Of a stretch of 64,000 nt of DNA, positions 8,504-19,205 are shown in pieces; the stretch's first letter is position 1; the number at the start of each line of letters is the position of its first letter. The notes under the pieces were generated by a model that was given only the letters and a program-made list of their open reading frames with translations, was not told where the DNA came from and did no database searches. Position numbers and translations under genes: made by a program. The stretch comes from Leclercia sp. 29361 (GTDB taxonomy: Bacteria > Pseudomonadota > Gammaproteobacteria > Enterobacterales > Enterobacteriaceae): contig NZ_CP049786.1 of the NCBI RefSeq assembly GCF_011290365.1, positions 124,001-188,000 on the forward strand. The letters are read 5' to 3'.

Positions 8504-10417
8504 TTACTTGTTCAACAGCGCCAGGACTTCTTCGACGCTGGTGGTATTTGCCAGACGTTCGATAACGGTCTCATCGTCCAGAGCGTTAGTCAGGCTGGTA
8601 ATCACCTGGATGTGCTCGTTGTTGCGAGCGGCGATACCAATCACCAGACGGGCGATGTCATCTTCTTCTTCACCGAAGCGCACGCCTGCCGGGTACTGAC
8701 AGAACACTACGCCGGTTTTCAGAACGCGATCTTTCGCTTCTACCGTACCGTGCGGCACCGCAATGGATTCGCCCAGGTAGGTCGGGGTCAGTTTTTCACG
8801 TTCCAGCATTGCTTCAACATATTCCGGCTGCACGTAGCCGCCTTTCACCAGCTGCTCACCGGCAAAGCGAATCGCTTCTTCTTTATGGCTCGCGGTACGG
8901 CCAAGGAAGATGTTCTCCGCACCCAGACGGAACAGGTGGCTGTTGCTCTCGTCGAAGCTGTCCTGCAGGCTGGTACGTACTTTCACTTCGTTATCTTCGT
9001 GACGCTGTGCGGCTACCAGACGTTCGGTCAGGCTGGTGTACAGACCGCTGTCGAGGAAGTTGGTCAGCGAAATGTGCTGCGCCTGCGGAACCTGGCGCAT
9101 CGCACGCTCGGTCAGGTCGCGGTGGGTGATGACCAGGTCAACATCCGGCGGCAGGCTGTTAATAGCGCTGTTGGTAACGGAGATCTGAGACAGACCGGCA
9201 TCCGCTACTTTCTTACGCAGTACACCTGCACCCATGGCGCTGGAACCCATACCGGCGTCGCAGGCAACGATGATTTTACGCACGTGGCTCAGGTCGTTAG
9301 AGACATCACCCGCGGTCAGTGGCGTTGCAGCAACACCTTTAGACTGGGATTTCATGTCCTGCATACGACGGGTTGCCGCTTCGATATCGTCTTCTTCTTT
9401 CACTTTGCTGGTTTTCAGCAGGATAGCTGAGACCACGAAGGAGACCGCCATGGCCGCACAGATAGCCGCGATGTTAGCGAAGTAGGCACCTTTCGGGGTC
9501 ATCGCCAGTACCGCCAGGATAGAGCCCGGGGAAGCAGGGGAGACCAGACCGCCGCCCAGCACGCTCAGCGTGAACACGCCAGTCATACCGCCGAGGATAA
9601 CGGCGAGGATCAGACGTGGGTTCATCAGCACGTACGGGAAGTAAATTTCGTGGATACCACCGAGGAAGTGGATGATAGCCGCACCGCCAGCAGACTGCTT
9701 AGCGCTACCGCGACCAAAGAACATATACGCCAGCAGCACGCCCATACCCGGACCCGGGTTCGCTTCAATCAGGAAGAAGATGGATTTGCCGAGGTCATGG
9801 GACTGCTGAATACCCAGCGGGGAGAAAATCCCGTGGTTGATGGCGTTGTTGAGGAACAGGATTTTCGCCGGTTCAACAAAGATGGACGCCAGCGGCAGCA
9901 TGTCGTGGGCAACCATGAAGTTAACGCCCGCCGCCAGCAGTTTGGAGAGCACTTCAACTGCCGGGCCAATGCCGAGGAACGCCAGAATCGCCAGGATCAT
10001 GCCGATGATGCCGGCAGAGAAGTTGTTCACCAGCATTTCGAAGCCGGATTTGATTTTACCATCAACCCAGACGTCGAACTTCTTAATCGCCCAGCCGCCC
10101 AGAGGACCGGCAATCATGGCACCGAGGAACATTGGCATATCGGCACCGACAATCACGCCCATGGTGGTGATCGCACCGACCACGCCACCGCGGTCTCCGC
10201 CCACCAGACGACCACCGGTATAACCGATGAGCAGCGGCAGCAGATAGGTGATCATTGGGCCAACAAGTTTCGCCAGCGTTTCGTTAGGCAACCACCCTGT
10301 CGGAATAAATAACGCAGTGATGATACCCCACGCGATAAACGCGCCGATATTTGGCATCACCATGTTGCTGAGGAATCGACCAAAGCTTTGAACTTTGATC
10401 TTGAAATCGGATGACAT
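8504..10417 (-). CDS. mtlA: PTS mannitol transporter EIICBA
   Basis: MtlA takes up D-mannitol through the inner membrane and phosphorylates it to mannitol-1-phosphate using phosphate from HPr. The 637 residues have the three domains in order. Membrane EIIC is about 1-340 (MPNIGAFIAWGI..., NNAINHGIFSPLG). EIIB is about 375-465, with the phosphocysteine in VACDAGMGSSAMGAG near residue 384. EIIA is about 495-637, with the phosphohistidine in SIAVPHGT near residue 554. All three active motifs are intact and the length equals the E. coli protein. First gene of mtlADR, under the CRP-rich region at 10557-10775. Confidence 0.98.
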   Translation of the reverse strand: MSSDFKIKVQSFGRFLSNMVMPNIGAFIAWGIITALFIPTGWLPNETLAKLVGPMITYLLPLLIGYTGGRLVGGDRGGVVGAITTMGVIVGADMPMFLGAMIAGPLGGWAIKKFDVWVDGKIKSGFEMLVNNFSAGIIGMILAILAFLGIGPAVEVLSKLLAAGVNFMVAHDMLPLASIFVEPAKILFLNNAINHGIFSPLGIQQSHDLGKSIFFLIEANPGPGMGVLLAYMFFGRGSAKQSAGGAAIIHFLGGIHEIYFPYVLMNPRLILAVILGGMTGVFTLSVLGGGLVSPASPGSILAVLAMTPKGAYFANIAAICAAMAVSFVVSAILLKTSKVKEEDDIEAATRRMQDMKSQSKGVAATPLTAGDVSNDLSHVRKIIVACDAGMGSSAMGAGVLRKKVADAGLSQISVTNSAINSLPPDVDLVITHRDLTERAMRQVPQAQHISLTNFLDSGLYTSLTERLVAAQRHEDNEVKVRTSLQDSFDESNSHLFRLGAENIFLGRTASHKEEAIRFAGEQLVKGGYVQPEYVEAMLEREKLTPTYLGESIAVPHGTVEAKDRVLKTGVVFCQYPAGVRFGEEEDDIARLVIGIAARNNEHIQVITSLTNALDDETVIERLANTTSVEEVLALLNK

Positions 10418-10556
10418 AAAACACCCCTTCTTTTTGTTAACGCAGGCTTAGAGCCCGAGGTTTGTTGTTAATGCGGTGGCAGAGGTTGCCCAGCCCTGTT
10501 CTGATGAGGTGAAATTTGGCACTTAATAGTTTACCTGTCCAGACAGGGCAAAATAG

Positions 10557-10775
10557 TGTGATTTAGATCACGTAAATATAGGGGGTGTGATAATGATTGA
10601 GGTGATCTTCGTCACAAAAATGAAGTGTAAAAAAAATACAATGGCCGCAAAAGCGGCAGTTTGACGGCTAAAATGTGAAATAAATCACATTTCGTTGTCG
10701 TGAGTTTGTTTCCGGAGTGTGATCGATTCCACAAAATATTTTTATACGGAATTCTCTGGATGTGATCAACGGCAA
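10557..10775 (-). promoter_or_regulatory. mtl operon control region with a cluster of CRP sites
   Basis: Four good CRP-type sites are visible: TGTGA-N6-TCACG at 10557-10572, GGTGA-N6-TCACA at 10601-10616, TGTGA-N6-TCACA (full consensus arms) at 10674-10689, and TGTGA-N6-CCACA at 10718-10733. A degenerate fifth, TGTGA-N6-GCAAC, is at 10761. E. coli mtlA is known for an unusual array of five CRP sites, so the arrangement is conserved. The long 5' region (about 660 bases to yibI) holds no convincing gene; the rest, 10780-11077, is AT-rich and shows nothing I can name. Confidence 0.8.
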
Positions 10776-11077
10776 CATCTGTTTAACCCAGCAGCGCCAG
10801 GATGTAAGTAAGCAACACTTATCGCTAAAAAAATAGTACCAGAATATGGTATGGCGAAAAGCGCTAAGCTGGATTAAGCTCATACTGTAAACTTAAGTCT
10901 ATTATTATTCAGGATATATTTTGTCACGCTTCTAAACTTGCATGGAGATATAAGAAAAAATCATACTCCCCGGCTCTGAAATAATAAGTACACATTCGTG
11001 TGCTTAACCAACAATTAATTTGGCTGCTTACCATTTAATTATTTTAATGAGTTTACGATTTATTTAGTGAGGCAAAT

Positions 11078-11434
11078 ATGTTTCTCAACTATTTTGCGCT
11101 GGGTGTATTGATTTTTGTCTTCCTGGTTCTTTTTTATGGAATCATCGCTATCCATGACATTCCGTATAATATGGCCAAAAAGCGCAATCATCCCCATGCC
11201 GATGCGATCCATACCGCGGGATGGATTAGCCTGTTTACACTGCATGCCATTTGGCCGTTTCTGTGGATTTGGGCCACCCTCTACCAGCCAGAGCGTGGCT
11301 GGGGGATGCAGAACCACATACAGCCGCCCGAACGCAGCCCCGACGTCGATGCGCTGGCAAAGCGCGTAGCCGAGCTGGAACACAAACTGGCCGCAGTGCA
11401 ACCCACTGCTGATAAGAACACGTCGGAGCGCTAA
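11078..11434 (+). CDS. yibI: YibI, DUF3302 small inner-membrane protein
   Basis: The 118-residue protein has two membrane segments (about residues 5-27 and 50-70) and a C-terminal cytoplasmic coiled-coil ([19 protein letters not shown]). It matches E. coli YibI. It is followed two bases later by yibH, a membrane fusion protein, so the pair probably forms an inner-membrane component of an export system of unknown substrate. Similar DUF3302/HlyD pairs occur elsewhere in enterobacteria, such as YiaW/YiaV. No specific function is established. Confidence 0.92.
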   Translation: MFLNYFALGVLIFVFLVLFYGIIAIHDIPYNMAKKRNHPHADAIHTAGWISLFTLHAIWPFLWIWATLYQPERGWGMQNHIQPPERSPDVDALAKRVAELEHKLAAVQPTADKNTSER

Positions 11435-11436
11435 TC

Positions 11437-12573
11437 ATGGATCTGTTGATCATCCTGACCTATGTCGCGTTTGCATGGGCGATCTTTAAAATATTCCGTA
11501 TTCCGGTAAACCAGTGGACGTTAGCCACCGCGACCTTAGGCGGCGTGTTTATTGTGGCCGGGCTTATTTTATTAATGAACTATAACCACCCGTATACGTT
11601 TACGGCGCAGAAAGCGGTTATTTCTATTCCTATTACTCCGCAGGTCACGGGGGTGGTGAGTGAAGTTACGGATAAAAATAACCAGCTTATTAAAAAGGGC
11701 GACGTGTTATTTAAAATCGATCCGAGCCGCTATCAGGCCCGCGTCGATCGTCTGCAGGCTGACCTGGTCACCGCGACGCACAATATCAAGGTACTGAAAG
11801 CACAGCTTGCGGAAGCCCAGTCAAATACCACCCGCGTCTCTGCCGAGCGCGATCGTCTGTTTAAAGACTATCAGCGTTATTTAAAAGGCAGCCAGGCGAA
11901 GGTCAATCCGTTCTCTGAAAGCGATATCGATAACGCGCGGCAAAACTACCTGGCGCAGGATGCCATGGTGAAAGGCTCAGTGGCGGAACAAACCCAGATC
12001 CAGAGCCAGTTAGACAGCATGTCTAACGGCGAGCAGTCGCAGATCGCCTCGCTGCGCGCCCAGTTAGCAGAAGCGCAATACAACCTGGATCAGACCATTA
12101 TCCGTGCGCCAAGCAACGGCTATGTCACTCAGGTGCTGATTCGCCCGGGGACCTACGCGGCCTCTCTGCCGCTGCGCCCGGTAATGGTGTTTATCCCTGA
12201 GCAGAAACGGCAGATCGTGGCGCAGTTCCGCCAGAACTCGTTGCTGCGTCTGAAACCAGGCGATGAAGCGGAGGTGGTGTTTAATGCCCTGCCAGGGCAG
12301 GTCTTCTCCGGTAAGCTCACCAGCATTCTGCCGGTAGTGCCGGGCGGCTCCTACCAGGCTCAGGGCGTGCTGCAGGCGCTGACGGTAGTTCCGGGCACGG
12401 ATGGCGTAATTGGCACCATCGAGCTGGAGCCGAACGCCGACGTGGACGCGCTGCCTGACGGCATCTACGCCCAGGTCGCGGTTTACTCCGACCACTTCTC
12501 GCACGTCTCGGTGATGCGTAAAGTGCTGCTGCGTATGACCAGCTGGATGCACTACCTCTATCTCGACCATTAA
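11437..12573 (+). CDS. yibH: YibH, HlyD-family membrane fusion protein
   Basis: Inner-membrane-anchored periplasmic adaptor of the HlyD/EmrA type, 378 residues as in E. coli. A membrane segment lies at residues about 27-48 ([16 protein letters not shown]). Then come the first half of the lipoyl/biotinyl domain ([26 protein letters not shown]), a long coiled-coil hairpin (about 95-220), the second lipoyl half ([19 protein letters not shown]) and a beta-barrel domain. No transporter or outer-membrane channel gene is adjacent, so the partner is unknown; YibI is the likely inner-membrane partner. Its start follows the yibI stop by two bases. Confidence 0.94.
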   Translation: MDLLIILTYVAFAWAIFKIFRIPVNQWTLATATLGGVFIVAGLILLMNYNHPYTFTAQKAVISIPITPQVTGVVSEVTDKNNQLIKKGDVLFKIDPSRYQARVDRLQADLVTATHNIKVLKAQLAEAQSNTTRVSAERDRLFKDYQRYLKGSQAKVNPFSESDIDNARQNYLAQDAMVKGSVAEQTQIQSQLDSMSNGEQSQIASLRAQLAEAQYNLDQTIIRAPSNGYVTQVLIRPGTYAASLPLRPVMVFIPEQKRQIVAQFRQNSLLRLKPGDEAEVVFNALPGQVFSGKLTSILPVVPGGSYQAQGVLQALTVVPGTDGVIGTIELEPNADVDALPDGIYAQVAVYSDHFSHVSVMRKVLLRMTSWMHYLYLDH

Positions 12574-12583
12574 TTCTTTCACA

Positions 12584-12618
12584 GGCAGGTATGCGATACG
12601 CATAGCCTGCCTTTTTTC
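12584..12618 (+). terminator. intrinsic terminator of yibIH
   Basis: GGCAGGTATGCG-ATA-CGCATAGCCTGCC, with one bulge, is followed by TTTTTT, 10 bases after the yibH stop. Confidence 0.9.
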
Positions 12619-12666
12619 TTTGCCTGGGCCATACTTATCCTTTTGTTGGCGAATAAGGAGCAGGCA

Positions 12667-13275
12667 ATGAAACTCATCGGCAGCTATACCAGTCCCTTCG
12701 TGCGTAAAATCTCCATTCTCCTGCTGGAGAAAGGCATCACCTTCGAATTTGTAAACGAGCAGCCCTATCAGGCCGACAACGGTGTCGCGCACTACAATCC
12801 GCTGGGGAAAGTCCCGGCGCTGGTGACCGATGATGGGGAGCACTGGTTCGATTCGCCGATTATTGCCAGCTATATCGAGCTGCTGGATATTGCCCCGGCG
12901 ATGATCCCCCGCGACCCCAAAGCCGCGCTGGCTATCCGACAAATTGAGGCGCTGGCGGATGGGATCATGGATGCGGCTCTGGCCTCGGTGCGTGAGCAGG
13001 CGCGTCCGGCGGCACAGCAGTCGGAGACCGAGCTGCTGCGTCAGCGCGAGAAAATCCTCCGCAGCCTTGATCACTGTGAACAGCTGATCCGCGACGGGAA
13101 AATTGCTACCGACAGCGTCAACCTGGCGACCATCGCCATTGCCTGCGCCATCGGCTACCTGAACTTCCGTCGCGTCTCGCCGGGCTGGTGCGTGGATCGT
13201 CCGATGCTGGTCAAACTGGCAGAAACCCTCTTCCAGCGCGAAAGCTTCGCCCGCACCGAACCGCCAAAGGCTTGA
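12667..13275 (+). CDS. yibF: glutathione S-transferase-like protein YibF
   Basis: The 202-residue protein has the two-domain GST fold. The thioredoxin-like N-terminal domain (residues 1-80) starts [24 protein letters not shown] and includes [14 protein letters not shown] and the glutathione-binding [11 protein letters not shown]. The rest is the helical C-terminal domain. E. coli YibF is the same length; crystal structures exist for the family but the physiological substrate is not known. The start at MKLIGS is preceded by AGGAGCAGGCA. It lies just upstream of selA on the same strand, as in E. coli. Confidence 0.95.
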   Translation: MKLIGSYTSPFVRKISILLLEKGITFEFVNEQPYQADNGVAHYNPLGKVPALVTDDGEHWFDSPIIASYIELLDIAPAMIPRDPKAALAIRQIEALADGIMDAALASVREQARPAAQQSETELLRQREKILRSLDHCEQLIRDGKIATDSVNLATIAIACAIGYLNFRRVSPGWCVDRPMLVKLAETLFQRESFARTEPPKA

Positions 13276-13328
13276 TGTCGTCGATAACACTTCCTTGCCG
13301 GACGCGGTACAATCGCCCTGACATTGAC

Positions 13329-13352
13329 TCCCTCTCCCGTCGGGAGGGGGGA
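13329..13352. repeat. short CCCTCTCCC/GGGAGGGGG repeat
   Basis: A shortened copy of the family at 2304, in the 100-base spacer between yibF and selA. It lies within a longer open frame that could be mistaken for an N-terminal extension of SelA. Confidence 0.55.
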
Positions 13353-13377
13353 AGATACCCAACCGTCAGGCGCTTCC

Positions 13378-14763
13378 ATGACTACTCAGCACGCACTCTA
13401 TAGCCAACTTCCCGCGACCGATCGTCTGCTTCGCGACGCCCGTCTTTCCGCCGTTATTGCCCGCTTCGGCCACAGCCGAACGGTCGAGACCTTACGCCTG
13501 TTGCAGGACGAAGCCCGCGCCGGGATCCGCGCCGATAACCGCCTGCCGGCGTGGTGTGACGACTGGGCTCAGGAGACCGAAAAACGGCTGGCGACGGAAG
13601 ACGCGCCGGGCCTGCGCCCGGTCATCAACCTGACGGGAACGGTGTTGCACACCAATCTGGGGCGCGCGCTGCTGGCTCAGGAGGCGGTGGCTGCGGTTAC
13701 CCAGGCGATGCAAACGCCGGTTACCCTGGAGTACGATCTTGACGGCGCCGGGCGCGGGCATCGCGATCGGCCCCTGGCGGCGCTGCTGTGCCAGCTCACC
13801 GGCGCGGAAGATGCCTGCATTGTGAATAACAACGCTGCGGCGGTGCTGCTGATGCTGGCCGCGACCGCCAGCGGGAAAGAGGTGGTGGTCTCCCGCGGTG
13901 AGCTGGTGGAGATCGGCGGGGCGTTTCGCATCCCGGACGTGATGATCCAGGCCGGGTGCCAGCTGCGGGAAGTGGGCACCACCAACCGCACCCACGAGCG
14001 GGACTACGCCGCGGCCATCAATGACAATACCGCCCTGCTGATGAAGGTCCATACCAGCAATTACCATATTGAAGGCTTCACCCATGCCGTTGACGAGGCG
14101 GATCTGGTGCGCATCGGCCAGGAGAGAGACGTGCCTGTGGTGGTCGATCTCGGCAGCGGTTCGCTGGTGGATCTCAGCCGCTATGGCCTGCCGAAAGAGC
14201 CGATGCCGCAGGCGTTAATTGCCGCCGGCGTCAGTCTCGTGAGCTTCTCGGGTGACAAGCTGCTGGGCGGCCCGCAGGCGGGGATCATCGTCGGCAAGCG
14301 CGACCTGATCGCCAGATTGCAACAGCACCCACTGAAACGCGCCCTGCGCGCGGATAAAATGACCCTCGCCGCGCTGGAGGCCACCTTGCGCCTCTATCTC
14401 CATCCGGAGACGCTGGCCGAACGCCTGCCGACGTTGCGCCTGTTGAGCCGCGACGCCGCTGCGATCCAGCGTCAGGGGGAGCGGCTGCAGGCCCTGGTCG
14501 CGCCGCACTATCCTGATTTTGAGGTTCGCGTGGAAGCGTGCCTGTCACAGCCGGGTAGCGGATCGCTGCCGGTGGATCGCCTGCCGGGAGCGGCCCTGAC
14601 CTTTACCCCGCGCGACGGCCGCGGCGCTCAGCTGGAGGCGCTGGCGTTACGCTGGCGATCCCTGTCGGTGCCGGTGCTTGGCCGGATAAAGGACGGGCGT
14701 CTGTGGCTGGATTTACGCTGTCTGGAAGATGAAGCACAGTTTCTGGAGATGTTGTTGAGATGA
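13378..14763 (+). CDS. selA: L-seryl-tRNA(Sec) selenium transferase
   Basis: SelA converts seryl-tRNA(Sec) to selenocysteinyl-tRNA(Sec) using selenophosphate. The 461 residues match E. coli SelA (463). The pyridoxal phosphate lysine is Lys294 in [12 protein letters not shown], and the conserved block [16 protein letters not shown] is near residue 85. The start at [20 protein letters not shown] fits the family; an ATT/ACT-rich longer frame upstream lies in a repeat. The stop overlaps the selB start by four bases (ATGA), indicating coupling. Its presence implies at least one selenoprotein, such as formate dehydrogenase, elsewhere in the genome. Confidence 0.98.
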   Translation: MTTQHALYSQLPATDRLLRDARLSAVIARFGHSRTVETLRLLQDEARAGIRADNRLPAWCDDWAQETEKRLATEDAPGLRPVINLTGTVLHTNLGRALLAQEAVAAVTQAMQTPVTLEYDLDGAGRGHRDRPLAALLCQLTGAEDACIVNNNAAAVLLMLAATASGKEVVVSRGELVEIGGAFRIPDVMIQAGCQLREVGTTNRTHERDYAAAINDNTALLMKVHTSNYHIEGFTHAVDEADLVRIGQERDVPVVVDLGSGSLVDLSRYGLPKEPMPQALIAAGVSLVSFSGDKLLGGPQAGIIVGKRDLIARLQQHPLKRALRADKMTLAALEATLRLYLHPETLAERLPTLRLLSRDAAAIQRQGERLQALVAPHYPDFEVRVEACLSQPGSGSLPVDRLPGAALTFTPRDGRGAQLEALALRWRSLSVPVLGRIKDGRLWLDLRCLEDEAQFLEMLLR

Positions 14764-16616
14764 TTATTGCCACTGCCGGTCATGTTGACCACGGCAAAAC
14801 CACCCTGCTGCAGGCGATCACCGGCGTCAACGCCGACCGCCTGCCGGAAGAGAAAAAGCGCGGCATGACCATCGATCTGGGTTATGCCTACTGGCCCCAG
14901 CCGGATGGCCGGGTGCTGGGATTTATCGACGTGCCGGGGCACGAAAAGTTTTTGTCCAACATGCTGGCCGGGGTCGGCGGGATCGACCACGCCCTGCTGG
15001 TGGTGGCCTGCGATGACGGAGTGATGGCGCAGACGCGCGAGCACCTGCAGATCCTCCAGCTGACCGGCAACCCGCAGCTGACAGTGGCCCTGACCAAAGC
15101 CGATCGCGTCGACGACGCCCGGGTAGAGGCGGTGCGCGCCGAGGTGCTCGCCACCCTGGGGGAGTATGGCTTTGCCGACGCGACGCTGTTTGTCACCGTA
15201 GCCACCGAGGGGCGGGGCATTGATGCCCTGCGCGATCACCTGCAACAGCTTCCGGCCCGCGCCCATGCGGATCATCACCGCTTCCGTCTGGCCATCGACC
15301 GCGCCTTCACCGTGAAAGGGGCCGGTCTGGTGGTCACCGGCACGGCGCTGTCGGGCGAAGTGAGGGTAGGCGACAGCCTGTGGCTGACCGGGGTCAATAA
15401 GCCGGTGCGCATTCGTGGGCTGCACGCACAAAACCAGCCTGCTGAGCAGGCTCACGCCGGACAGCGCATTGCCCTGAACCTGGTGGGCGACGCGGAAAAA
15501 GCGGCGCTGAACCGCGGGGACTGGCTACTGGCGGACGCCCCGCCGGAACCCATCACGCGAGCGATCGTCACGCTGCAAGGCGATGTGCCGCTGGCGCAGT
15601 GGCAGCCGCTGCATATTCACCATGCCGCCAGCCACGTCACTGGCCGCGTCTCGCTGCTGGAGGGGGCGCTGGCGGAGCTGGTCTTTGATGCCCCGTTATG
15701 GCTGGCCGACAACGATCGGCTGGTGCTGCGCGATATCTCAGCCCGCGTCACCCTGGCCGGGGCGCGGGTGGTTACCCTTAACCCGCCGCGTCGCGGGAAG
15801 CGCAAGCCGGAGTACCTGCAGTGGCTGGCCACGCTGGCACCGGCGACGGATGACCATGCTGCATTGCTGGTACATCTCGAACGCGGGGCGGTAAATCTGG
15901 AGGCGTTTGGCTGGGCACGCCAGCTCAGCGGGGAAGGGCTGCGTCAGCTGACCCAACAGCCGGGGTTTATCCAGGCCGGTTCCGGTCTGTTAAACACCGC
16001 TGTCGCGGCGCGCTGGCAGCGTAAAATTCTGGAGGTGCTGGCGACCTATCATCAGCAGCATCAGGATGAACCTGGCCCCGGGCGGGAACGCCTGCGGCGC
16101 ATGGCCCTGCCGATGGAAGACGAGGCCCTGGTTCTGCTGCTGATCGAGCGGATGCGCGAGAGCGGGGAGCTGCACAGCTACCACGGCTGGCTGCACCTGC
16201 CGGATCACAAGGCGGGCTTTACCCCGGCGCAGCAGGCCGTGTGGGAAAAAGCGACCCTGCTGTTAGGCGACGAACCCTGGTGGGTGCGCGATCTGGCCCG
16301 TGAAACCGCCACCGACGAGCAGACCATGCGTCAGGTGCTGAAGCATGCGGCGCAGCAGGGGTTGATTACCGCGATCGTCAAAGATCGTTATTACCGCCAC
16401 GATCGGATTGTCACCTTTGCCAACCTGATCCGAGAGCTGGACCAGGAGCGTGGCTCCACCTGCGCGGCGGATTTCCGCGACCGGTTGAACGTCGGACGTA
16501 AACTGGCGATCCAGATCCTCGAGTACTTCAACCGCATTGGCTTTACCCGCCGCCGCGGTAACGATCATCTCCTGCGGGATGCGTTGCTCTTTGCCGACGA
16601 GAGGCAGCAGGGTTAA
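14760..16616 (+). CDS. selB: selenocysteine-specific elongation factor
   Basis: SelB delivers Sec-tRNA(Sec) to UGA codons that carry a SECIS hairpin. The 618 residues comprise an EF-Tu-like GTPase core with G1 [11 protein letters not shown], the switch region [13 protein letters not shown]3 DVPGHEKF and G4 TKAD; beta-barrel domains II and III; and a C-terminal array of four winged helices (about residues 380-618) that binds the SECIS RNA. Coupled to selA by an ATGA overlap. Its stop overlaps the convergent ROK kinase stop by four bases. Confidence 0.98.
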   Translation: MIIATAGHVDHGKTTLLQAITGVNADRLPEEKKRGMTIDLGYAYWPQPDGRVLGFIDVPGHEKFLSNMLAGVGGIDHALLVVACDDGVMAQTREHLQILQLTGNPQLTVALTKADRVDDARVEAVRAEVLATLGEYGFADATLFVTVATEGRGIDALRDHLQQLPARAHADHHRFRLAIDRAFTVKGAGLVVTGTALSGEVRVGDSLWLTGVNKPVRIRGLHAQNQPAEQAHAGQRIALNLVGDAEKAALNRGDWLLADAPPEPITRAIVTLQGDVPLAQWQPLHIHHAASHVTGRVSLLEGALAELVFDAPLWLADNDRLVLRDISARVTLAGARVVTLNPPRRGKRKPEYLQWLATLAPATDDHAALLVHLERGAVNLEAFGWARQLSGEGLRQLTQQPGFIQAGSGLLNTAVAARWQRKILEVLATYHQQHQDEPGPGRERLRRMALPMEDEALVLLLIERMRESGELHSYHGWLHLPDHKAGFTPAQQAVWEKATLLLGDEPWWVRDLARETATDEQTMRQVLKHAAQQGLITAIVKDRYYRHDRIVTFANLIRELDQERGSTCAADFRDRLNVGRKLAIQILEYFNRIGFTRRRGNDHLLRDALLFADERQQG

Positions 16617-17500
16617 TCCTTTTTGCTGGCGAACTTCTGTTTCGCCAGCCATACGGCGCCCAGCCTGCCCGCCTGGTTCCCCAGCTGGCAGGGCAGGATC
16701 GGCACCTGCAGCGAGTCCCACTCTTCAAAGGTTTGCAGGTGTTTGTCGAGCAGGGTATAGATTTTCTCCTGCTCGCTGATGCCGCCGCCAATCAGTACGA
16801 CCTGCGGGTCGAACATCGAGATCACGCTGTAGACGCCGCGGGCGAGGAACAGGGCCCACTCCTCTACGGCTTCGCGCAGGTGCAGATCGTTCTCCATCCG
16901 CTCGAACAGCTCTTCCCCTTTCGGCATATCGTCCCCGGAGACTCCCAGCGCCCGGCGGCAGGTCTCCATCAGCCCTTTGGCAGAGGCCACCTCATGCATC
17001 CCTTCGCCTTTTTTGCCGACCGGGATAACCCCGAACTCCCCGGCGCGGTAGTGTGAGCCGCGATAGAGATCGCCCCCGAGCACAATCCCGCCGCCGATCC
17101 CGGTGCCGAGCGTCATGCAGACAAAATTCTCATACTCGCGCCCTGCGCCGCACCAGCGTTCACCGAGAGCGGCGCAGCTGGCGTCATTGTCGGCCACCAG
17201 CGGCAGGTCGGTCAGCTCTGCGAAGAGTTCATACAGGTTGACGTTATCCAGATACTCCAGCGCGCCAGCCTTCGCCGCTTCGCCGGTATGGGTATTAATG
17301 TGGCCGGGGATGCTTACCCCGATCGCGGCAATCTCATGTTCGTTCTGGTAAGCCTCGACCACCTCGCGCCACTTCTGCTTAAAGCTCTCTTCATCCTCCG
17401 GCGTATCAAACTGATCGGTAGTGAGTTCGTTTCCGTCCTCGTCGATCACGCCGTGTTTAATGTGGGTTCCGCCCACGTCGAAGCCGATAAAAAGCCGCAT
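16613..17500 (-). CDS. ROK-family sugar kinase (zinc motif absent)
   Basis: The 295-residue protein has the ROK kinase architecture. The phosphate-1 loop is FDVGGTHIKHGVID at the N terminus, the catalytic aspartate lies in VADNDASCAALGE (about residue 105), and GTGIGGGIVLGGDLYRG is the phosphate-2/hinge region. Family members usually carry CxCGxxGC after the GE(F/I)G helix. Here that place reads GEFGVIPVGKKGEGMHEVASAKG, so the zinc cysteines are missing. Kinases of this shape phosphorylate glucose, fructose, mannose, N-acetylmannosamine or beta-glucosides; the substrate cannot be read from sequence. It has no helix-turn-helix, so it is an enzyme, not a NagC-like repressor. It stands alone, convergent with selB and divergent from aldB. 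Confidence 0.85.
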   Translation of the reverse strand: MRLFIGFDVGGTHIKHGVIDEDGNELTTDQFDTPEDEESFKQKWREVVEAYQNEHEIAAIGVSIPGHINTHTGEAAKAGALEYLDNVNLYELFAELTDLPLVADNDASCAALGERWCGAGREYENFVCMTLGTGIGGGIVLGGDLYRGSHYRAGEFGVIPVGKKGEGMHEVASAKGLMETCRRALGVSGDDMPKGEELFERMENDLHLREAVEEWALFLARGVYSVISMFDPQVVLIGGGISEQEKIYTLLDKHLQTFEEWDSLQVPILPCQLGNQAGRLGAVWLAKQKFASKKD

Positions 17501-17666
17501 TTATCCTTCCTTCTGCCAGAGTTGTGCGTCTTAAGTATGGCTCAGGGCAGGAAACCAAACGTAAAGTAAGGTAATGCGTGAAGGGGCTCGCAAAGCAGGC
17601 GACAACTGGCGATATTTTCACCGCCGGGGTCTACCTTTGAAGGACACTTCACGCAAGGAGACAGTC

Positions 17667-19205
17667 ATGACGAATAACCCTCCCTCAGCACGTATCCTGC
17701 CCGGCGAATATGGTTTCCCCCTCCAACTGAAAGCCCGTTATGACAACTTTATCGGCGGCGACTGGGTTCCTCCGGCCGACGGCGAGTATTACCAGAATCT
17801 CACCCCGGTAACCGGCCAGCCGCTGTGCGAAATCGCCAGCTCCGGGAAGCGCGATATCGATCTGGCGCTGGATGCGGCCCACAAGATAAAAGAGAAATGG
17901 GCCCACACTTCGGTGCAGGATCGTGCCGCGATCCTGTTCAAAATTGCCGATCGTATGGAGCAGAACCTGGAGCTACTGGCTACGGCTGAGACCTGGGACA
18001 ACGGGAAACCGATCCGCGAAACCATGGCCGCCGACGTGCCGCTGGCAATCGACCACTTCCGCTACTTTGCCTCCTGTATTCGCGCCCAGGAGGGCGGCAT
18101 CAGCGAGGTGGACAAGGACACCGTCGCCTATCACTTCCATGAGCCGCTGGGCGTGGTCGGGCAGATCATCCCGTGGAACTTCCCCCTGCTGATGGCCGCC
18201 TGGAAAATGGCGCCTGCGCTGGCAGCCGGGAACTGCGTGGTGCTGAAACCGGCGCGCTTAACGCCGCTGTCGATCCTGCTGCTGATGGAAGTGGTAGGCG
18301 ACCTGCTCCCGCCGGGGGTAGTAAACGTGGTCAACGGCGCCGGGGGGGAAATCGGGGAATATCTGGCGACCTCCAAACGGATCGCCAAAGTGGCCTTTAC
18401 CGGCTCCACCGAAGTGGGCCAGCAGATCATGCAGTACGCCACCCAGAACATCATTCCGGTGACGCTGGAGCTCGGCGGCAAATCCCCGAACATCTTCTTC
18501 GCCGACGTCATGGATGAAGAAGATGCCTTCTTTGATAAAGCGCTGGAAGGGTTTGCTCTCTTTGCCTTCAACCAGGGCGAAGTCTGTACCTGCCCAAGCC
18601 GGGCGCTGGTGCAGGAGTCGATCTACGAGCGCTTTATGGAGCGCGCCATTCGTCGCGTGGAGTCGATCCGCAGCGGTAACCCGCTGGACAGCGTCACTCA
18701 GATGGGCGCGCAGGTGTCCCACGGGCAGCTGGAGACCATCCTCAACTATATCGATATCGGTAAAAATGAGGGGGCCGAGATCTTAACCGGCGGTCGGCGT
18801 AAGCAGCTGGACGGCGAGCTGAAAGAGGGGTATTACCTCGAGCCGACTATTCTGTCCGGCAAAAACAACATGCGTGTCTTCCAGGAGGAGATCTTTGGCC
18901 CGGTGCTGGCGGTGACCACCTTCAAAACCATGGCGGAGGCGCTGGAGCTGGCCAACGATACGCAGTATGGCTTGGGGGCCGGGGTCTGGAGCCGTAACGG
19001 TAATCTGGCTTATCAGATGGGGCGTGGGATCCAGGCCGGACGCGTCTGGACCAACTGCTATCATGCTTACCCGGCCCATGCTGCGTTTGGCGGCTACAAA
19101 CAGTCGGGTATTGGCCGCGAAACCCACAAGATGATGCTGGAACATTACCAGCAGACCAAATGCCTGCTGGTGAGCTACTCCGATAAACCGTTGGGCCTGT
19201 TCTAA
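17667..19205 (+). CDS. aldB: aldehyde dehydrogenase AldB
   Basis: AldB is an NADP+-dependent aldehyde dehydrogenase (acetaldehyde and related aldehydes), induced by CRP and RpoS in stationary phase in E. coli. The 512 residues equal the E. coli protein and are nearly identical in long stretches. Visible are [21 protein letters not shown], the catalytic glutamate in LELGGKSPN, and the catalytic cysteine in [11 protein letters not shown]. The start at MTNNPPSA follows AAGGAGACAGTC; the longer open frame upstream is not conserved. The 166-base upstream region separates it from the divergent ROK gene and should hold the promoter. Confidence 0.98.
   Translation: MTNNPPSARILPGEYGFPLQLKARYDNFIGGDWVPPADGEYYQNLTPVTGQPLCEIASSGKRDIDLALDAAHKIKEKWAHTSVQDRAAILFKIADRMEQNLELLATAETWDNGKPIRETMAADVPLAIDHFRYFASCIRAQEGGISEVDKDTVAYHFHEPLGVVGQIIPWNFPLLMAAWKMAPALAAGNCVVLKPARLTPLSILLLMEVVGDLLPPGVVNVVNGAGGEIGEYLATSKRIAKVAFTGSTEVGQQIMQYATQNIIPVTLELGGKSPNIFFADVMDEEDAFFDKALEGFALFAFNQGEVCTCPSRALVQESIYERFMERAIRRVESIRSGNPLDSVTQMGAQVSHGQLETILNYIDIGKNEGAEILTGGRRKQLDGELKEGYYLEPTILSGKNNMRVFQEEIFGPVLAVTTFKTMAEALELANDTQYGLGAGVWSRNGNLAYQMGRGIQAGRVWTNCYHAYPAHAAFGGYKQSGIGRETHKMMLEHYQQTKCLLVSYSDKPLGLF

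Noticed and set aside
10668-10883. A 71-codon open frame in the mtlA upstream region
   Set aside because: It runs through the CRP-site array and a promoter region, has no ribosome site of note and resembles nothing known.
12064-13362. A 432-codon minus-strand open frame over yibH and yibF
   Set aside because: Antisense to two conserved genes, crosses a terminator, and its translation is rich in His, Gln and Arg without any domain.
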